Shown in pieces: positions 47,518 to 61,200 of a DNA stretch of 64,000 nt. This DNA comes from Paraphoma chrysanthemicola (Eukaryota; Ascomycota; Dothideomycetes; Pleosporales; Phaeosphaeriaceae). The first letter of the stretch is position 1; every line of letters starts with the position of its first letter. Made by a program: the position numbers and the translations under genes. The stretch lies in the NCBI GenBank assembly GCA_020744225.1, contig JAGMWG010000008.1, forward strand, positions 1,426,001 to 1,490,000. The letters run 5' to 3'. Under the pieces are notes generated by a model. It was given only the letters and a program-made list of their open reading frames with translations. It was not told where the DNA came from and did not search any database.

Positions 47518-49541
47518 ATGGCAGAGAATCCCAAGAGCTGCGTCATATGCGGCGGCACGGAGAGTGAGAGCGAACTGCTCCTTGCCGCCCCATGCGGTCG
47601 CCATTTCGTATGCCACGACGATATCTCCAGCTACTTTGAGCGCGCGACGAAGGACGAAAGCTTGTTTCCGCCTCAATGCTGCGGTCAGATGTTCGCGCTG
47701 GATGATTACGAGGACTACGTGCCGTTCGACATATCTTGGGCATATCAGGTGAAAGAGCACGGAGAGTATGCCGTCCTAGCGAAGTAAGTTCAACCTCTTC
47801 AACGCTCTTCGAAGTGAGATTGCTAATGGCCATAGGTTCCGCGTGTACTGTGCCAGCCCTACTTGCGCCAAATTCCTGCCTCCAAGCGCGCACGTCAAGG
47901 ACGAGGATATGAAAATCACATATGCTATCTGCGAAGACGGAGCGTGTGGCGCACTGACATGTGTAGGATGTAGGACGCTGCTCAAACATGGCGTGCAAGG
48001 CCACGTGTGCAAAAAGGACGAAGAGGAGGAGAAGTTCAAGCAGATTACGATCGAGAAGGGATACCAAGGGTGCAACATCTGCGGCGCAACTATCGAACTG
48101 ATCGAAGCGTGTAATCACATCACGTAAGTCGTCTTTCTGTACCCTTCCTCGGTCTAACGAGCTGATGTACTAACGTTGACGTAGTTGCGGATGCGGCCAC
48201 GACTTCTGCTACATTTGCGGCAAAGACTGGCAGGGCGTCCACGGCTGTCCTCACTACGGCCCTGCCACTTACGACGAGGAAGACTATAATCAAGAAGGAT
48301 ACCACCGCGACACTGGGCTGAATCGCGAAGGGCTTACTCGGCGACAGGAGAACATGCGGCGCCGCGATGAAGACGGAGATGACGATGATGAAGACCGGGA
48401 TGAGGAAGATGAGAACGAGGGTGAGGAAGATGACGACCCTGATTGGGAGGTCTTGCAACACTTGACACCTGATCAACGAGTTGTTGTTAATACGCTGCAT
48501 GGCGTTGCGCGCGAAGATGCGCTGGATCAGTTGCGCATCACGTTGTTTGAGACGCAGGGTATTATGTTTGGACATCAAACTCCGCCTCCAGCAATTGATC
48601 CAGACGAGGAGGATGAGAATGAGAATCAAGACGAGCACCAGGATGAGCATGATAACGAAAATGAGAATGAGGACCGCGACGAGGAAGGTAGCGAGACTCA
48701 AGATGCCGGCATCGAGGATCGCGAAGATGGAAATCCAGACGACCAGACGGGCGAGCTGGATGGTCCCGTAAATGAAGACATCTTCTCCGGTCTCTTCGTG
48801 ACCGGAGACCAAGAAACTGAGGATGCCCTCCCAGGATCACCTGCAGACCCGGATCCGTCCCACGATGCCCCAGATCCAACCCACGACCCCACGATCGCTC
48901 GGTCCCGAAATTTGCATCGCATGGGCCGCCTATTATTCGAACCGGATTTAAGTCTAGCAGCACGACAACCTTCTCAACCTCCCCCTACTCTGCCATGGTT
49001 CAATCTCTTTGCGCGATCGAGAGAAATGCGGGAGCAGCAAGATCGTGAGCCTGGAAACATGTTGCGCAATGGCACAATGGACGACGAAGGTGATTTATTT
49101 GACGCGGGTGCAGATGCTAGGACTGGTGCTGGTGCTGCAGACGAAAACACCACCGTCAGTACTATATCTGCAGGACACACCGAACAAGAAGCCCAACCAA
49201 AAAGAGACTGGCGGACAGACGACGACGCCTTGTTCGAACTGTTCTCCGCGGGCTTGCTACGCCGCACTTCGCCAGTTAGTGCCCGTACAGATGCAGCATA
49301 TGCAAAAGAAGGAGATCAAGAAGACGAGGGAGAAGACCAAGATGAAGATCCAAGCCGACAAGCCGACAAGGATGAGTTACATCAGTCGCGAGCGGAACGT
49401 CGACTCGAGAGCTTTATGGATATCTTTCAAGAGCGTACACAGACTCCGTTGGAGGAGACGGCAACGGCAACGGAGACGGGAAATAGGCAGACACCTAGTG
49501 CTCCGAGTGCGTGGCCGGAGTGGGATGATGCGGAAATCTAG
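47518..49541 (+). CDS. RBR-type (RING-IBR-RING) E3 ubiquitin ligase
   Basis: Transfers ubiquitin from E2 to substrate through a catalytic cysteine in RING2, as Parkin/HHARI-family enzymes do. It has 636 residues in three exons: 47518-47783, 47836-48123 and 48185-49541, introns 52 and 61 nt, phases consistent. RING1 starts at residue 8 (CVICGG, then APCGRHFVCHDD). The IBR follows with YCASPTCAKFLPP and CGALTCVGCRTLLKHGVQGHVC. RING2 reads CNICGATIELIEACNHITC then CGHDFCYICGKDW; the Cys of EACNH (about residue 181) is at the catalytic position. The second intron splits RING2. The C-terminal two thirds is disordered, extremely acidic and repetitive (runs such as DEDGDDDDEDRDEEDENEGE), ending in Gln/Glu/Asp-rich text with a tryptophan near the end. 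Substrate unknown. The acidic tail may mediate protein contacts in the nucleus. Confidence 0.9.
48354..48800 (+). repeat. Acidic low-complexity coding repeat (GAN/GAT triplets)
   Basis: Within the RBR ligase gene, imperfect runs of GAT, GAC, GAG and AAT triplets encode Asp/Glu/Asn-rich sequence, densest at 48361-48440 and 48600-48700. It produces a long hydrophobic frame on the other strand that is an artefact. Such tracts vary in length between strains by slippage. Confidence 0.6.
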
Positions 49542-52500
49542 ATGCCATACAACTCGCAGGATAGGACGGGACATATGTTTCGCGGAAATGACACATGAAA
49601 GATGATGTGAGCTACACGCATCATGTATTGTGCATTCTACCTGCAGGTATAAATGAGCTTGGAATCTATTCGGTTTCTCATTCCTCGATGGCAGAAGATC
49701 TCACGCATCGCATCGTCATGCCGAAGAAATCTCGATACAATGCTTGACTAGGCTGAGCCATGAATCATGAGCAAATTCTATCTAAATAACCATCAGAATC
49801 GTATCTTCACTCCTTTGACTGAGAAACATCAGTCATATCAAACCCCCCATATAAACCCTTGACTGATGCCTTATCCCGTCTCTTCGCTTATTCATACACG
49901 AATTACCCTTCGGTAGTACTTGAGGAGGCTGAGCAAGCCATACATACACACTTAGAAAGGTTCTCAGTATTGTAAAGTTAAATCATTCCTCACCCCATGC
50001 CCTCAACGTCCCTTGCAACCACAGGCCACTTACAGCAATCTAGGCATTGTCCAAGATGTACATAAATATCTCCTTGGGGTATGCTTTCATTCAAACCCTC
50101 TCGCGGCCATGGGCAGAGCTTGTATGGTGTTCAAAGCGAGGTATAGTGATACACGCGATACTATCGGTTTTAAGTCAAATTCGAATACGCCTGCTAATGT
50201 CGCGCCGTTCAGACAATCTTGCTATCTGTACCTAGGACCGATCAATTATGCGAGCCATCACCCACCAAGGTGCGGCGATTTCCGCGCTGTTTCTCGTACG
50301 ATGTCTGGGGGAGGATGATGTAGGTATGTAGAGAGTGCTGGGTAGTTCCACTCTGTTGACCAAAGTGTGTTAGTATTGTGTGCATAGAGTTCTCAAGAGC
50401 AACGACTATATATCACCACATGCTCAGGTAAAAAGTAAAATCTCGGGTATTGTATCTTTCCCACAGTCCATCTAGCCATCCACAATTCCCCCACTACTGC
50501 TGTCATCAGCATCCCCATCGGCGCATGTGGATATTAACCCAGAATTCCAATTTTTGGTGTTATCCTGGTATTACAACAGCGTGCCGTATACTTCGCATCC
50601 ATCGAAGATCGCGTTCCCCACGATTTGTTATCCGGCTGTTCGGAAAAAGCCGAAGAATTGCAGAGGGAGATTGCGAAATCACGGAAATAACGCACACAAT
50701 ATGACATAATATGATATATGGTTGTTTTCGGATGAACCCGTATTCATCAAACTGTAATGTACGCTTGAGATGTTGTCAATATTGGTTGCGTCTTTGAAAT
50801 ATTTGCGCTTGCGACAGGCATCCATAGCCGTTTTCTTTCCAAGGATATAGGACGCCTGATATCAACTCTACTTGATGACATTTGATATCGAAAGTGCTCT
50901 ATGTGCGGCGCGCGATGGGGGCGTTTTAGAGTTTGATACAAGCAGGAAATTACAGGATCGTCGTCTTGAATTGTCAGAGGCCAACACGAGAGTTTCTCCT
51001 CGCTCCGAATGTTAGCATGTTGGCTGAGTGATGTTTGTTTTAAGATGCGGATCAAGTTAAGCCGCTGATGATGATGATGAAAGGTTCGGAATCTCCAGCA
51101 ATAGAAGCTCAGAAAAGAAGTCCGTGTGTGACTTGTCATGGCATGGCGCTTGGAGGCGCATGTGAACAGTCTACTACACTTGCCTCACCACTCAAGACTG
51201 TGGTCGCAAATCCGGCATCAAGGCCAGCGCTTAAGTAGTGGCGGTAGATCAATGGGCAGCTAAGTTGATGGTGCCCTTCGAGGCTAATGACGTCGCTGCG
51301 CGAAGGCCGGTCGGTGTTGCGAAAGCGCTTAAGCTGAAACAGCAACCTGTAAGCATGCAGATCTATTTATTCGCTACACTCGCGTAAGTAGATTGTCTGG
51401 TTGGGGTACGGATGGCGTGCCCCAAAAGAAAGTTCATCGAGGTCCGATATCATGGGTGATCGACAGCGCGAATCCTTGGCGCGCTGTAGCTGCTTTGGGC
51501 AATTTTTGGAGAGCGAGACTGGTGGAGAAATATCCGTGGGGTCAGGCTAGGTGGGGCTTGCCTAAGAGTGCAGCAGGAATTGGCGCCGCTTGGCTCTGGT
51601 GAGCGTCTTCTCCGGCGTGACGGTGATGGTGGATGTTTGACGCTGGTCACTGGCCTGGTGTTGCTTGGGTTGGAGTCAGCGAGGTGGGGCGCAACAAGCG
51701 AGTGAAAGGTGGGGATTTGTGGCTCTGTTGCACAACGATAAGCGAGAAACTTTCTCCGCGGACCCCCTGGCAAACCCTGACTGAGGCGCATGAGTTTCGC
51801 CGCCTTGGCCCTTTGACGATCGGGGGGCCGCAAAATGAAGGTGCGCCGCTGTTATAGAGTGCAGTCGAAACCTGCTGTATCGTTCTCTGGATCACATTTT
51901 CCTCAAGGGATCCAGCTAGAATGCCATCAATTGACATGCGTTTCCACTAGCGGCCGATCCTGGTCGACTTCGGGCATCGTTCGCGCATGCACGTGATATA
52001 GTGCACGACCAGCACAAAGGTCAGTCGCAGCCACTAGACGTTGGACCGGCCGATCGAATGTCTCCGAGCTATCGGTTCGATGCACCCGACAAAGCCTCAG
52101 ATCGGCACCTATAGTGGTGTCCGAGATATAGGCTGCTATGGCACAACCTTAATTGCACTGACGCCGTGAGATCTACGTTCCGACGTTTTGGGCACCATGA
52201 ACAGGTCGAAAAGTATACCGTGACTTAGTGTGCGATTGAGCCTGTTGGTGTTGGCTGTGTAAGCACGGATGCTTGAATGCGCCGGAGTACTTGGATCCTG
52301 CAGATGGCATGCGGAGCTTGCTCCGCGTATGCATCTTCCGAGCGGGCTCATTCGATGTGTCGCTCAAGATGTGCAGAATCAGAACAAAGTATGCTCGAAC
52401 TATGGCGGAGAAATAGATCTGTCTCCGGGAAACAGATTATCGCTACGATGACCACAATCTTCGAGCGTCGCTGCTTGGCGTCCTTCGTTCAACTCGTACT

Positions 52501-55500
52501 TGTCGTGCAAGCGTAGTTGCTGCTGGTGCACGATCCGCAATTGCCAATGTCGACGCTTTTGCGAGAAGTGCTTGATAGCCCTTGTCACGCGACGGTGAAC
52601 CTTTCCTGATCACCAGTGCAAGCGCCTGCACCAGCCCAGCTGACTAGAAACTGTTTTACTCTGCCGTTTGGGCGTCGAGAATGTGTCCATGACCGAGAAC
52701 AGCGAACCTTAGTTCCACCTTACCTGCAAGCTGCATGGCGGTGGAAGCTAATCGATCAACGTGCAACGGTGAAGCGAAAGCGAGTACGATGGTGTGAGTG
52801 CAAGGCCAGACAGCGGCTTGCGACACGATGGAATCTTCGACTTTCCGTCGACAATGCTCTGTCTTGACAATGCGACCAGTGTAGGGCCACAGACGCCGGA
52901 AGAGGTGATGTGTACAATGGCCATGTATCCTGTAGTTCAAAAACATTTGAGTCCACAGGACGGTCCGATTGTTGCAGTTGGACGTGCGTGGTAGGTCTCC
53001 CTGTTGCTTATTGAGCTTCGAAATGTCTTTCGCTTGGTGGCCGGATCTTGATTGTGCCGATTGATCGCAAGGGGAGAATCCAGCTTCGTTCGATGATGAA
53101 TGTGACCACACAGTTGGGATTCATTGACATGTCGTGGGTCCTAGGCAGAACCATATTAATATTGTGATGCGCAGTTGTCGGACCGAGTTGGTTCCAGAAA
53201 TAGTCACATCCTTGATTATTGATTCTAGCCCTGGTGAGGACCGTGGTCAACATGCAGAGCGCTTGTTGGTCCGGTCCGACTGAATCTGTGACTGGGGTTG
53301 TTGAAGACCCAATTCTCAAGCGCTCAGGATAGAGGAGGTATTCATGGTCAAGTTTCACAGCCTTACACATCCCCATACCCACCTCTTAAACATGACCATG
53401 AGGGATGAGATGGATGAATTGCGGCTGAGAGTGTCCCTCGGATCATTCTGAAATTGCTGACGAGGCTGTGTTGGAGTTTGATGAGCTCTATATTGATGTC
53501 TGTTGCGATTAGTCACAGCCGTGGTCACCATTAAAAATATTGTAAAACATAGTACTCGTTGCCAGCCAGGCGCGCTATCAGCAATGAGAGAGAAATACAG
53601 AAGGGGTGCAAACAAAATGGTGTAAGGTGCGGCTGTACATCTTGACGAAGGCAGTGGTGGGTACGGACGACACCGTGGTACGGCAACGTGGGATCGGCCG
53701 CATCCCTGATAAACATGATGTGCCATGCGCTGTGGTCGTACAATCGCCCGAGGATGCGTAGGGCTTCTTGAGTGACATATCAGGTGCAGCATATGCCGCG
53801 ATTTTGTGGAAGAAGTAAGCCAAGCTCGCAAGCCAGTGCGAAATTTGAAAAAGTTAAACAGAGGGTCAATTCTGTAGAGGTGCAGCTCTTGGCTCCTGGA
53901 TATGCGAAGCAGTAGTAATTACGGTTAGCTTCCAGTCCGGGCAACAGTTGAGCCATCGTTCACAAAGTCGTGGGGAGATTCCTCATAATCGAACACGAAT
54001 GGGAGTGGGGTGTCGCTTACCCACGCGAAGGTCCCTGATAGATACTGGACTCGCGTTGAAGGAATGCTGATAGTCACTGCGCCTGATTGGGAAGGTGTTA
54101 GTCAATCGCTGTCGACCTGTCTCGGACATCAGACACCTTTCGCAATCCGGCAGTGACGCACTTGCAGGCTCAAGACACGAAATAGTGTTAGCAAGTCGTG
54201 GCTGCGTGTCACTGTCACACACGCCGACGGCGACGGGGATGGCGCAGCCAATTGTGCAAGGAGGATAGAACCAAGCCTGTCGCTGATTGCCGAAGGCTCG
54301 ACGAAGTCCTGCTATTTCGTGCTTGAGACTTCGTAATCTGGCTTGACATTTGCAAATTCAAGGGTGGACAGGCACGATTAGACTAGCGAGCCAAGGCCGG
54401 GTGCTGGGGGCAGAAAGTGCACCTGCAGCCTGGGGCGGAAGCGTTTAACGGAACGCTTGATCGCGCCTCCGCGGCGCTGAGACGACCAGTCGATAGCAGG
54501 ATTGATTTATTAGACGCCAGCGCGGCCGCAGACGTTGCCGGATCGATCGGTTTTTCTGGGTTTCAGATGTACTAAGTATTTAGCCAGAATGGCTCCCATA
54601 CTAGTACCAGGACGACCGCATCGCTGCCAGGCGGAGCCAATTTTGTGGAAAAGAATCCGCCGACCCGGTATCGAACACTCACGAGAAGCCAATACTAAGT
54701 TCTTTGACATCGAGCTAGCCTGAGGTACAGGGACAGGGTAGGATGCTGACCGAATGTGACGGATGACGCGACACCTCGCAGAACGCGAAAAACGGGCAAC
54801 AGAGAACGTGGGATATCGATATCCTCTCTGTTAGTCCTCCGTTGTTAACGACGGCAATAATGCAGCATAGGGAAAAAGAAAAAAACGTGACGCCAACGTC
54901 GGTTCTGCAAGGCCGCCGCCACGCTAGGTCCAGCAGTGTGGGGAGCGTGCAGAGGGGGCCTCGGCGACCAGTGGGACGTTTATTGTATGCTAGCTGGCGA
55001 CAGATGGTCAGCGCAGCTTGCGTAAGGACTGCCTAAGTGAATCTACGGTTGTACCAGATCGCAGCGCCCACGTGCGCTTGCCATGTTGGGACGGTGCCCG
55101 CGCAGTGGGTTGGGTGGAAGTCATGCACGCGTGCACATCTCGCAGCCAGAGTGCTGGGTCCGTCAACCACGCATCACACCCCATCAGCGCCCACCACTTA
55201 GCTTCGCCGACTGACAGCTGCGGTGCGACCGTGGTGTGGCAGAGCAGTGACGCTGATTGTGCTCAATCACGATGACGCCGGTGGAAATGAATCGGGGCTT
55301 TCTGGGATACTTAGCGAGATGAAGAGTGTGGAGAAGGAGGGCGACTTCGCAGCCAAGTGTGTCAGGACTCAATGAACGGCGCCAGCAGGCGTGCATCGAG
55401 GACATCCTTGTACATGCTGCTGGAATTATGCCTTTCCGGCAGCTGCAGTACTTGGTAATGTGGTCTGGTCTGGTTTGCTCCGAAGGGATCATCGCTGATG

Positions 55501-56692
55501 GCGCTGCCCGAGTACGCGACGCCACGACAGGAGCAAAGGCGCGCCATCATTCGAGCAAAATTCCCACCGGCCTCAGGAGTCCACCACGGTAGTGTGTGTC
55601 AGCCTTTTGTCAGGCAAGTCGGCCCTGGGGCCCTCGCCGCGTCTTCGTCATCTGCGATCCGACTGTTGAATGGGACCCCTGGTGCAACCGCAGTGGCATG
55701 CCCCAGTCGTCGTTCGCGCGCACAGAGCTAAGCCAGTCTAAATTAACCTCACCTTGGTCCTCTAGCTCCTGCAGCATGCTTCGCGGTGGGCCCCTTGCAT
55801 GTCCAGACGAACCGTAAGAAAGGACCTGTGAGATGCCAGACGGCGAACGCCAGGCGTGCATAGGTACTGATGATACACACACACACAGTACAGTAGCCCG
55901 GTGGATCGGACTGCCGCATGCGATTCGGCGGCTGCCGCTCGTTCTGCTACCGTCCAGGCTTCACATCCGTGATCCATCCCGCACATCATCAGTCCGTGCG
56001 CGCCACCAACACGCAGGGTTCATCAACTCAACTGCCTGTCAGGACGATCTTGCCGGTCTTGGAAGGAGCATGCTGGGGTCTTCATTCACCAAAGGATTTC
56101 ACAGGCATGCTAGCGGGTTAACCCGTTGCGGCAGTAGCGTGTGCTGCCTCGCCACTTTTAATCATCCACTCGCTTCAACCAAACAGCGTGATCCAAAATC
56201 TATATTCAGTCCTACTTCTTTTCGCTGTGTGCAGGCTTTGCTTTTGGCGCCTGGTATTTTGCTGATTGCAATTGCGCCCACGCTAAAAGCCCATGACTTG
56301 ACACGTACCTCGCATTGGTCGTCGCTGCAGTGCACGACTGCTTCACCATCGCCATCCTCCTGGTTCAGCATTCACTCGGTCCTGGGGGCGTCTGACTCTT
56401 AGCCCTGCCGCCGCACTCACACCCGCCGCATTGATTGCGCCTAAAAGCCCATGGCATGGTGATCACCCCGTCCGCCCCCGCCAACTGCTTCCGAGATCTT
56501 GTCGTGCGGGTTCCAACGTTTTGAGGTTACCTTGCCTGACATTTTAGGTACGTGTACGGTTTAGATTCCTTCGGACCTGGTGGGGCTGCTGCCAAACTTT
56601 AAACATTTCATACTAATATCCTCAGTACCTCTTCATGCATTGTCCACTCTTGGATCTTGATATTCGGGTATTGCGACAACATTGCGCCGCAC
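49542..56692. other. 7.1 kb gene-poor stretch upstream of an isolated regulator
   Basis: No frame here shows a recognised domain, a signal peptide with a convincing body or a coherent set of exons. The frames of 60-190 codons are rich in Arg, Ser, Cys and His, as in non-coding DNA of this base composition. There is a GAT/TGA triplet run near 51066-51080 and a short CA repeat near 55870-55886. I could not recognise a transposon coding remnant, long terminal repeats or a tRNA. The right end (about 56.1-56.69 kb) is C/T-rich and is probably promoter and leader of the next gene. Confidence 0.5.
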
Positions 56693-58206
56693 ATGGCTGT
56701 GGATACGGAAAGGCGTGCGAAGAAGACTGCCTCTAGACTAGAACACGCGTTGCTCTCACAGCCTGTCACAGACGCAATGTCCTTCAATCCTCAAAACCAC
56801 AGTCCAGAGGTCAGTGCTCGCGTTACAGACGGCAACTCGATCCAAAGCCCCGTGGATCGCCTCCAGCCCAGGCCCACTTCCATTGCTCAAGACCCGGCTG
56901 GCCAGTCTCACCAGGCATCGAGCAAGAAGAGGCGGCCCTCAAAGAGTAAAGTCCCCACAGAGCTTCGAAGGTCTACCTCAACGCCTCACATGCGCAATCT
57001 CGCCCTTGGAAACTCTGGCGAGCTGTCGCCAACGAGCAACAAGCCGCGCAACAAGCTGGGGTATCACAGAACCTCGGTCGCGTGCGGTAAGCAAAGTGCC
57101 GCTCTGTACATTCCTAAAGAGAGTACTGATTGAGCATTGCAGGTCACTGCCGGCGAAGGAAAATACGATGCCTTCTTGCCCCGGACGACCCCCAGGGACG
57201 ATGCGCCAATTGTATTCGCCTCAAGAAGGAGTGTAACTTTTATCCTGTGGAGCACAATCCGGACATGCCGCAGCCACAGACCATGGGCTCCAAGGACACC
57301 ACTCCTGGACAACCACTAACGCCGGCCACTTCATCACCACGGCACCCTCAATCAGTATCTGGTGAGAAAATGGGCGAGTTCCGCCAGCCGTTCAGTGGCG
57401 CATCTACCACACCGAACGCGAACTATGGGTTCCAAGGCGATTCTGAGTTGGACTCGCACCAGGGCCCTCCTCACGGTCGGAGTAAGCGACGCTCGATCAT
57501 CAAGGTAGCTTCGATGCTAACCCATTTAGTGCCTGTGCAACAACCCTCATATCCATACCCACATCCAATCGACACCCAGTGGCCACCAGCAGCAACTTTC
57601 CTGCCTTCCTCCACGGTAGCCGAGAGCCCTTCTTCAAGTACAAGCTATTGGCGACAATCGCCTTCGACCGCAAATTCTGCCTATGGTAGCGAGTCCAATG
57701 TTTCTGGTGGCCATACACCAGCAGCAATGAGCACTAGCTCAACTATGTCTTACGGTCCGGACGGTCATTCGTGGCCTGCACACCCGCCGTTTCAACCTCC
57801 CACTCGATCCATGTCATACGGAAACATTGAAGGATTACAGCAACAGCAGTATCCAAACCACGGGCTAGGCATTCAGCACCATGACTTTCCCCGACGCACT
57901 TCGCCATATCCCTACCCTACGACGATCGACACGAATCCACCCACGGTTCATTCCACCACGGTCGGTGGCTCAGCCGCAGCTCCGTTGTCGGCACCGCTTG
58001 CATCAAACCATCCGTTCTACCCTCCTCCTACCTGGAATACTTACGAGGGCGTTCAGAACCAAGGACCGCCGATGCCAATGTCTGGGCGGTCAATGAGCGC
58101 GCAGTGGTATGCTGAGCCAGGGCATCTTGATAGGGTGCAAGAGGAGGGAGCCCCGCCGATGGCTTACAGCCAGCATGGGATTCCGCAATACTACTCTGGG
58201 GCCTGA
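56693..58206 (+). CDS. Zn2Cys6 transcription factor, Pro/Ser/Tyr-rich
   Basis: A fungal zinc-cluster regulator of 469 residues in three exons: 56693-57086, 57143-57481 and 57530-58206. The second intron (48 nt; GTAAGC donor, GCTAAC branch, TTTAG acceptor) has a length divisible by three and no stop, so an unspliced reading also stays open. The zinc cluster is completed by the first splice: Cys 131, 134, 141, 152, 155, 162 (spacing 2-6-10-2-6), within RTSVACGHCRRRKIRC and CANCIRLKKEC, followed by NFYPVEHNP. Ahead of it is a Ser/Lys-rich segment. Behind it, the rest is disordered and rich in Pro, Ser, Tyr and Gln (YPYPHPIDTQWPP, LQQQQYPNH), with no fungal-specific regulatory domain visible. The position of the cluster in the middle of the protein and the long spacer between Cys3 and Cys4 match a conserved but, to my knowledge, little-studied group. 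No gene lies within 7 kb upstream. Confidence 0.87.
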
Positions 58207-61200
58207 GGCCCGCGCGCAACACGAGGAAATACTTTGTCCACGAAATATGTACCAAGATCGATACGACGCTTCGGCGACTTCATTACCTGAACCGCTCACC
58301 GGTCTGGAGCTGTTCTGCAGCTTTTAGGGATATTTTTTGCTTTCTGGCGCTTGACACGGACAATGGTTTGGGGGAAGGAAAATCATGATTTGGCATGCGG
58401 AGCTCAAGGAAGGTTGTCCGCTTGGCAAACATGCAGACCTTTGATTTTACGGCACGAGATTTCGAGCGAAAGACCGGCGTTAGCATCTTCCCAGGGCATT
58501 TCCCGTCTCACGGCATCTTCGAAGTCTTTCGGTCACCGTTTAAGGTTCATTTCAACATCTGTATATTATACTTAGTACGAGCCGTGTTTGGTTCGAATGG
58601 TGGCTGCTAAGTCACTATCCACGCTGTGCCTATAGCGCGCGATTATCAACAGAACAAGAGCTTTCCTGCGTACTCAAAACACTTTTGCGAACGCGTCAGC
58701 TCACAAATGCCCAAACTTGTTGATCTGCTGCTCCACTGATACGGTAGTTTCTCCGCAATGAAAGGATTACTCGCGGAACCGATGTAGTTTCAAATCGACT
58801 TGAGTCGTCCATGCGCACCTCAGCAACTCAAATCATCACACAATGGTGCCTCTTCTGTGCATATTAAGGCGACGTTCACTTAGAACTCTGAGCCAGTCAT
58901 CCAAATTATGATTTGAATTCACAATGTGCACCACGAGTTACTTCCCAAGTAACACCGCCAGCAAGATCCTTGTAGTGTTGCGCAATTTCCGACCCTCCTA
59001 GCGGTCATCCTGAGGCATCAACACTGGACGTTTGAAGGATTCCCGTAACCTTCTCGAGTCAAGGCCAACGCGTTCTTGTTCCCAGGTGCATCAACGGACA
59101 TATTACCACATCTAAAATAGACTTCTAGCCAACGCAGGCACTCCTCGGTGTCGAACCCCATCCATCCTGGTGGATTCAGTAAAGGTCGGACAAACGACAT
59201 GTGTCTCCTGCATGCCAATCATGCAATGCAAGTGACCTACACGGACCGGCAGCAGGCAAACGACAAACGCACCGAGCGATGCATCGAAAACGCGCTTAGT
59301 GGCGCCAAACATGCTCAAGTGCAGCACACTTTGCAAAATTTCCGCAGATCATTAGTGATGTGGTGTGGCACAAACTTGAGACGGCGACCATTCATCGTAC
59401 CTCGGTTGTGACTTGCTAGTGACGGATGAGAGCCTCGTAATCTCATCAACGGGCACCAAGAAAGTTCCCATGACGTTTGAAACAGTGTGCAACTAAAGCT
59501 TGCATCCCAGCCCGAACACTACTAATCTACAGTCGTGTTCAATAAGGAGAGGGCTTGCGCGATCAGGCTCGAGACCGTTCTCTCGTCCTTGCGCCCAAGT
59601 CCGGGAAATTCAGGAACAGTGGTACTTGCATTTGGAGTTCCACTTTTAACAAGGTTTCTCGCTACCAACGGTGCTCGCGACAAACGACTTGTGCTTATCT
59701 TTACGTCTTTGTTATCGATGTCACTCACTGGCGCCTTTCTTCGACGTCACAACTGATCCTTTTTGCTCCCAGCGTTGCAGTTCGCCCTCCCGTTACCACG
59801 CAACCGGGATCAAGGCCCGCCCTCGATTTCGTGTCGGAATTGCCCTGGAACCTTTCCGAATAAGGCCCCCCGTGCGATGATCGCTGCTGGCGTGAATCAT
59901 GGGCATTGTCTCTCAGGCATCGGAAGCGTTCGGCAAATAATCCTCTGTCGGCAAATCCACCTGTGACGAGCCAAGGTTTACCCGAAACGATGGATGGGTG
60001 GAGGCAAACGCAGCACAACCCTGTCTGATCTGAGTGCGAGGTTGCGAGAGCGAGGTGAATGGGTCGCATGCTGGGTCACTGCAGGGCTCGCGTGTAATCC
60101 ACATGGGCGCGCGTCATTGCGCTACGCTTGCACCATTTAATGTCAAGCTCGCCAGGGTTTTCGAAGAACAATGGGGGACCTGTGTAACCCTGCAAGCGTG
60201 GCTGCGTCCAATGGTGAGTTGTGGACACGAGAGCCCGGAAGCGCCATCCCAATCTAGACTAGCGCCCTAGTCGGCCATGTTCCTTTGCTGGGAAGTTCTT
60301 CCACTGTTCTTTCTCCTCACCACTTGAAATCCGCTGACGTCTTCTTTGTATCCAATGTCCTTCTTGCCATCAAATGCTCCCGGTCCAGCGACACTGCATT
60401 GGACTCACCGATGTGACATCACTCACTAGCCAGCTGTCGCGTACAGGATGTCTCGCATTAGGTTCGAGACAACCAACCACTAGCATGTGAACTCTTCGAG
60501 GGACATCGCGGTCAATGCTCGGACTACTTTCCCGTCTCCGCGATAGCTTGTACATCGATATGCTCCACCGACGGAAATATTTTCATCCAGAACCGCTCAA
60601 ATCGGACGCCAAATGTGCTCCCGCACTTCCCTCGTGCTGCCTGTCACCGCACGTTCCGTTCCGCCCCGTCTTGCTTGATCCAAACCTGTGCCGTGTAAAA
60701 CGCCAGTCCAGACCTCCACAAATTCATGCAGTCAACCCTGGTTGGTTACCCTGCGCAAGTCTTGCTCAAGGCTCAACAGCCCAACAATAGCCGCGGAGTG
60801 AGACCGCGCCGCAATGTCTCTCGAATTCCGTCCAACCGCCAGACTTTCTTGAATGATTAAGAATAGCCTTCCTGGCGCAACTTTGAACTTAGGCTCACGC
60901 CTCAATATGCGCTTCAAGCCAACATCCTTCCACCCGGTCCCGGTGGGACAATCAGAAAGGTGTGTTTGCTGCGCCGTAACGGTGCAGTCGCATAAGGAGA
61001 TTCATATGCAGTTGGTAAGCTGTCAGCAGCGTATTCGCTCCTCGTTCGGCGCCGCATCGATCATGTACGACCATGCAAACCATGTTACCTGTACGTGCAT
61101 ATTCAGCTGCACTCCAGACTCTTGGCATCACCGATCATCATCGCGAGTGGAATGTGGCGTTCCGGTGTCCGTTGAATGGTGTGTTGGAAATCAGGTCAGG

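Noticed and set aside
48120..48812. Open frame of 230 codons on the minus strand with long hydrophobic runs, looking like a membrane protein
   Set aside because: It is the reverse reading of the Asp/Glu/Asn triplet repeats in the RBR ligase gene; the hydrophobicity comes from the complement of GAN codons.
52060..52100. Possible tRNA T-arm (GGTTCGATGC context)
   Set aside because: The flanking bases do not form the 5-bp stem, and no acceptor or D-arm fits upstream. No other convincing tRNA was found in the window.
55833..56402. 189-codon plus-strand frame ahead of the isolated Zn2Cys6 gene
   Set aside because: The composition is Ser/Arg/His-rich without domain or codon bias. It overlaps the C/T-rich putative promoter and leader.
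57505..57529. 25-nt intron in the isolated Zn2Cys6 gene (GTAGCT..TTTAG)
   Set aside because: Too short for splicing. The 48 nt intron 57482-57529 uses the same acceptor with a better donor.
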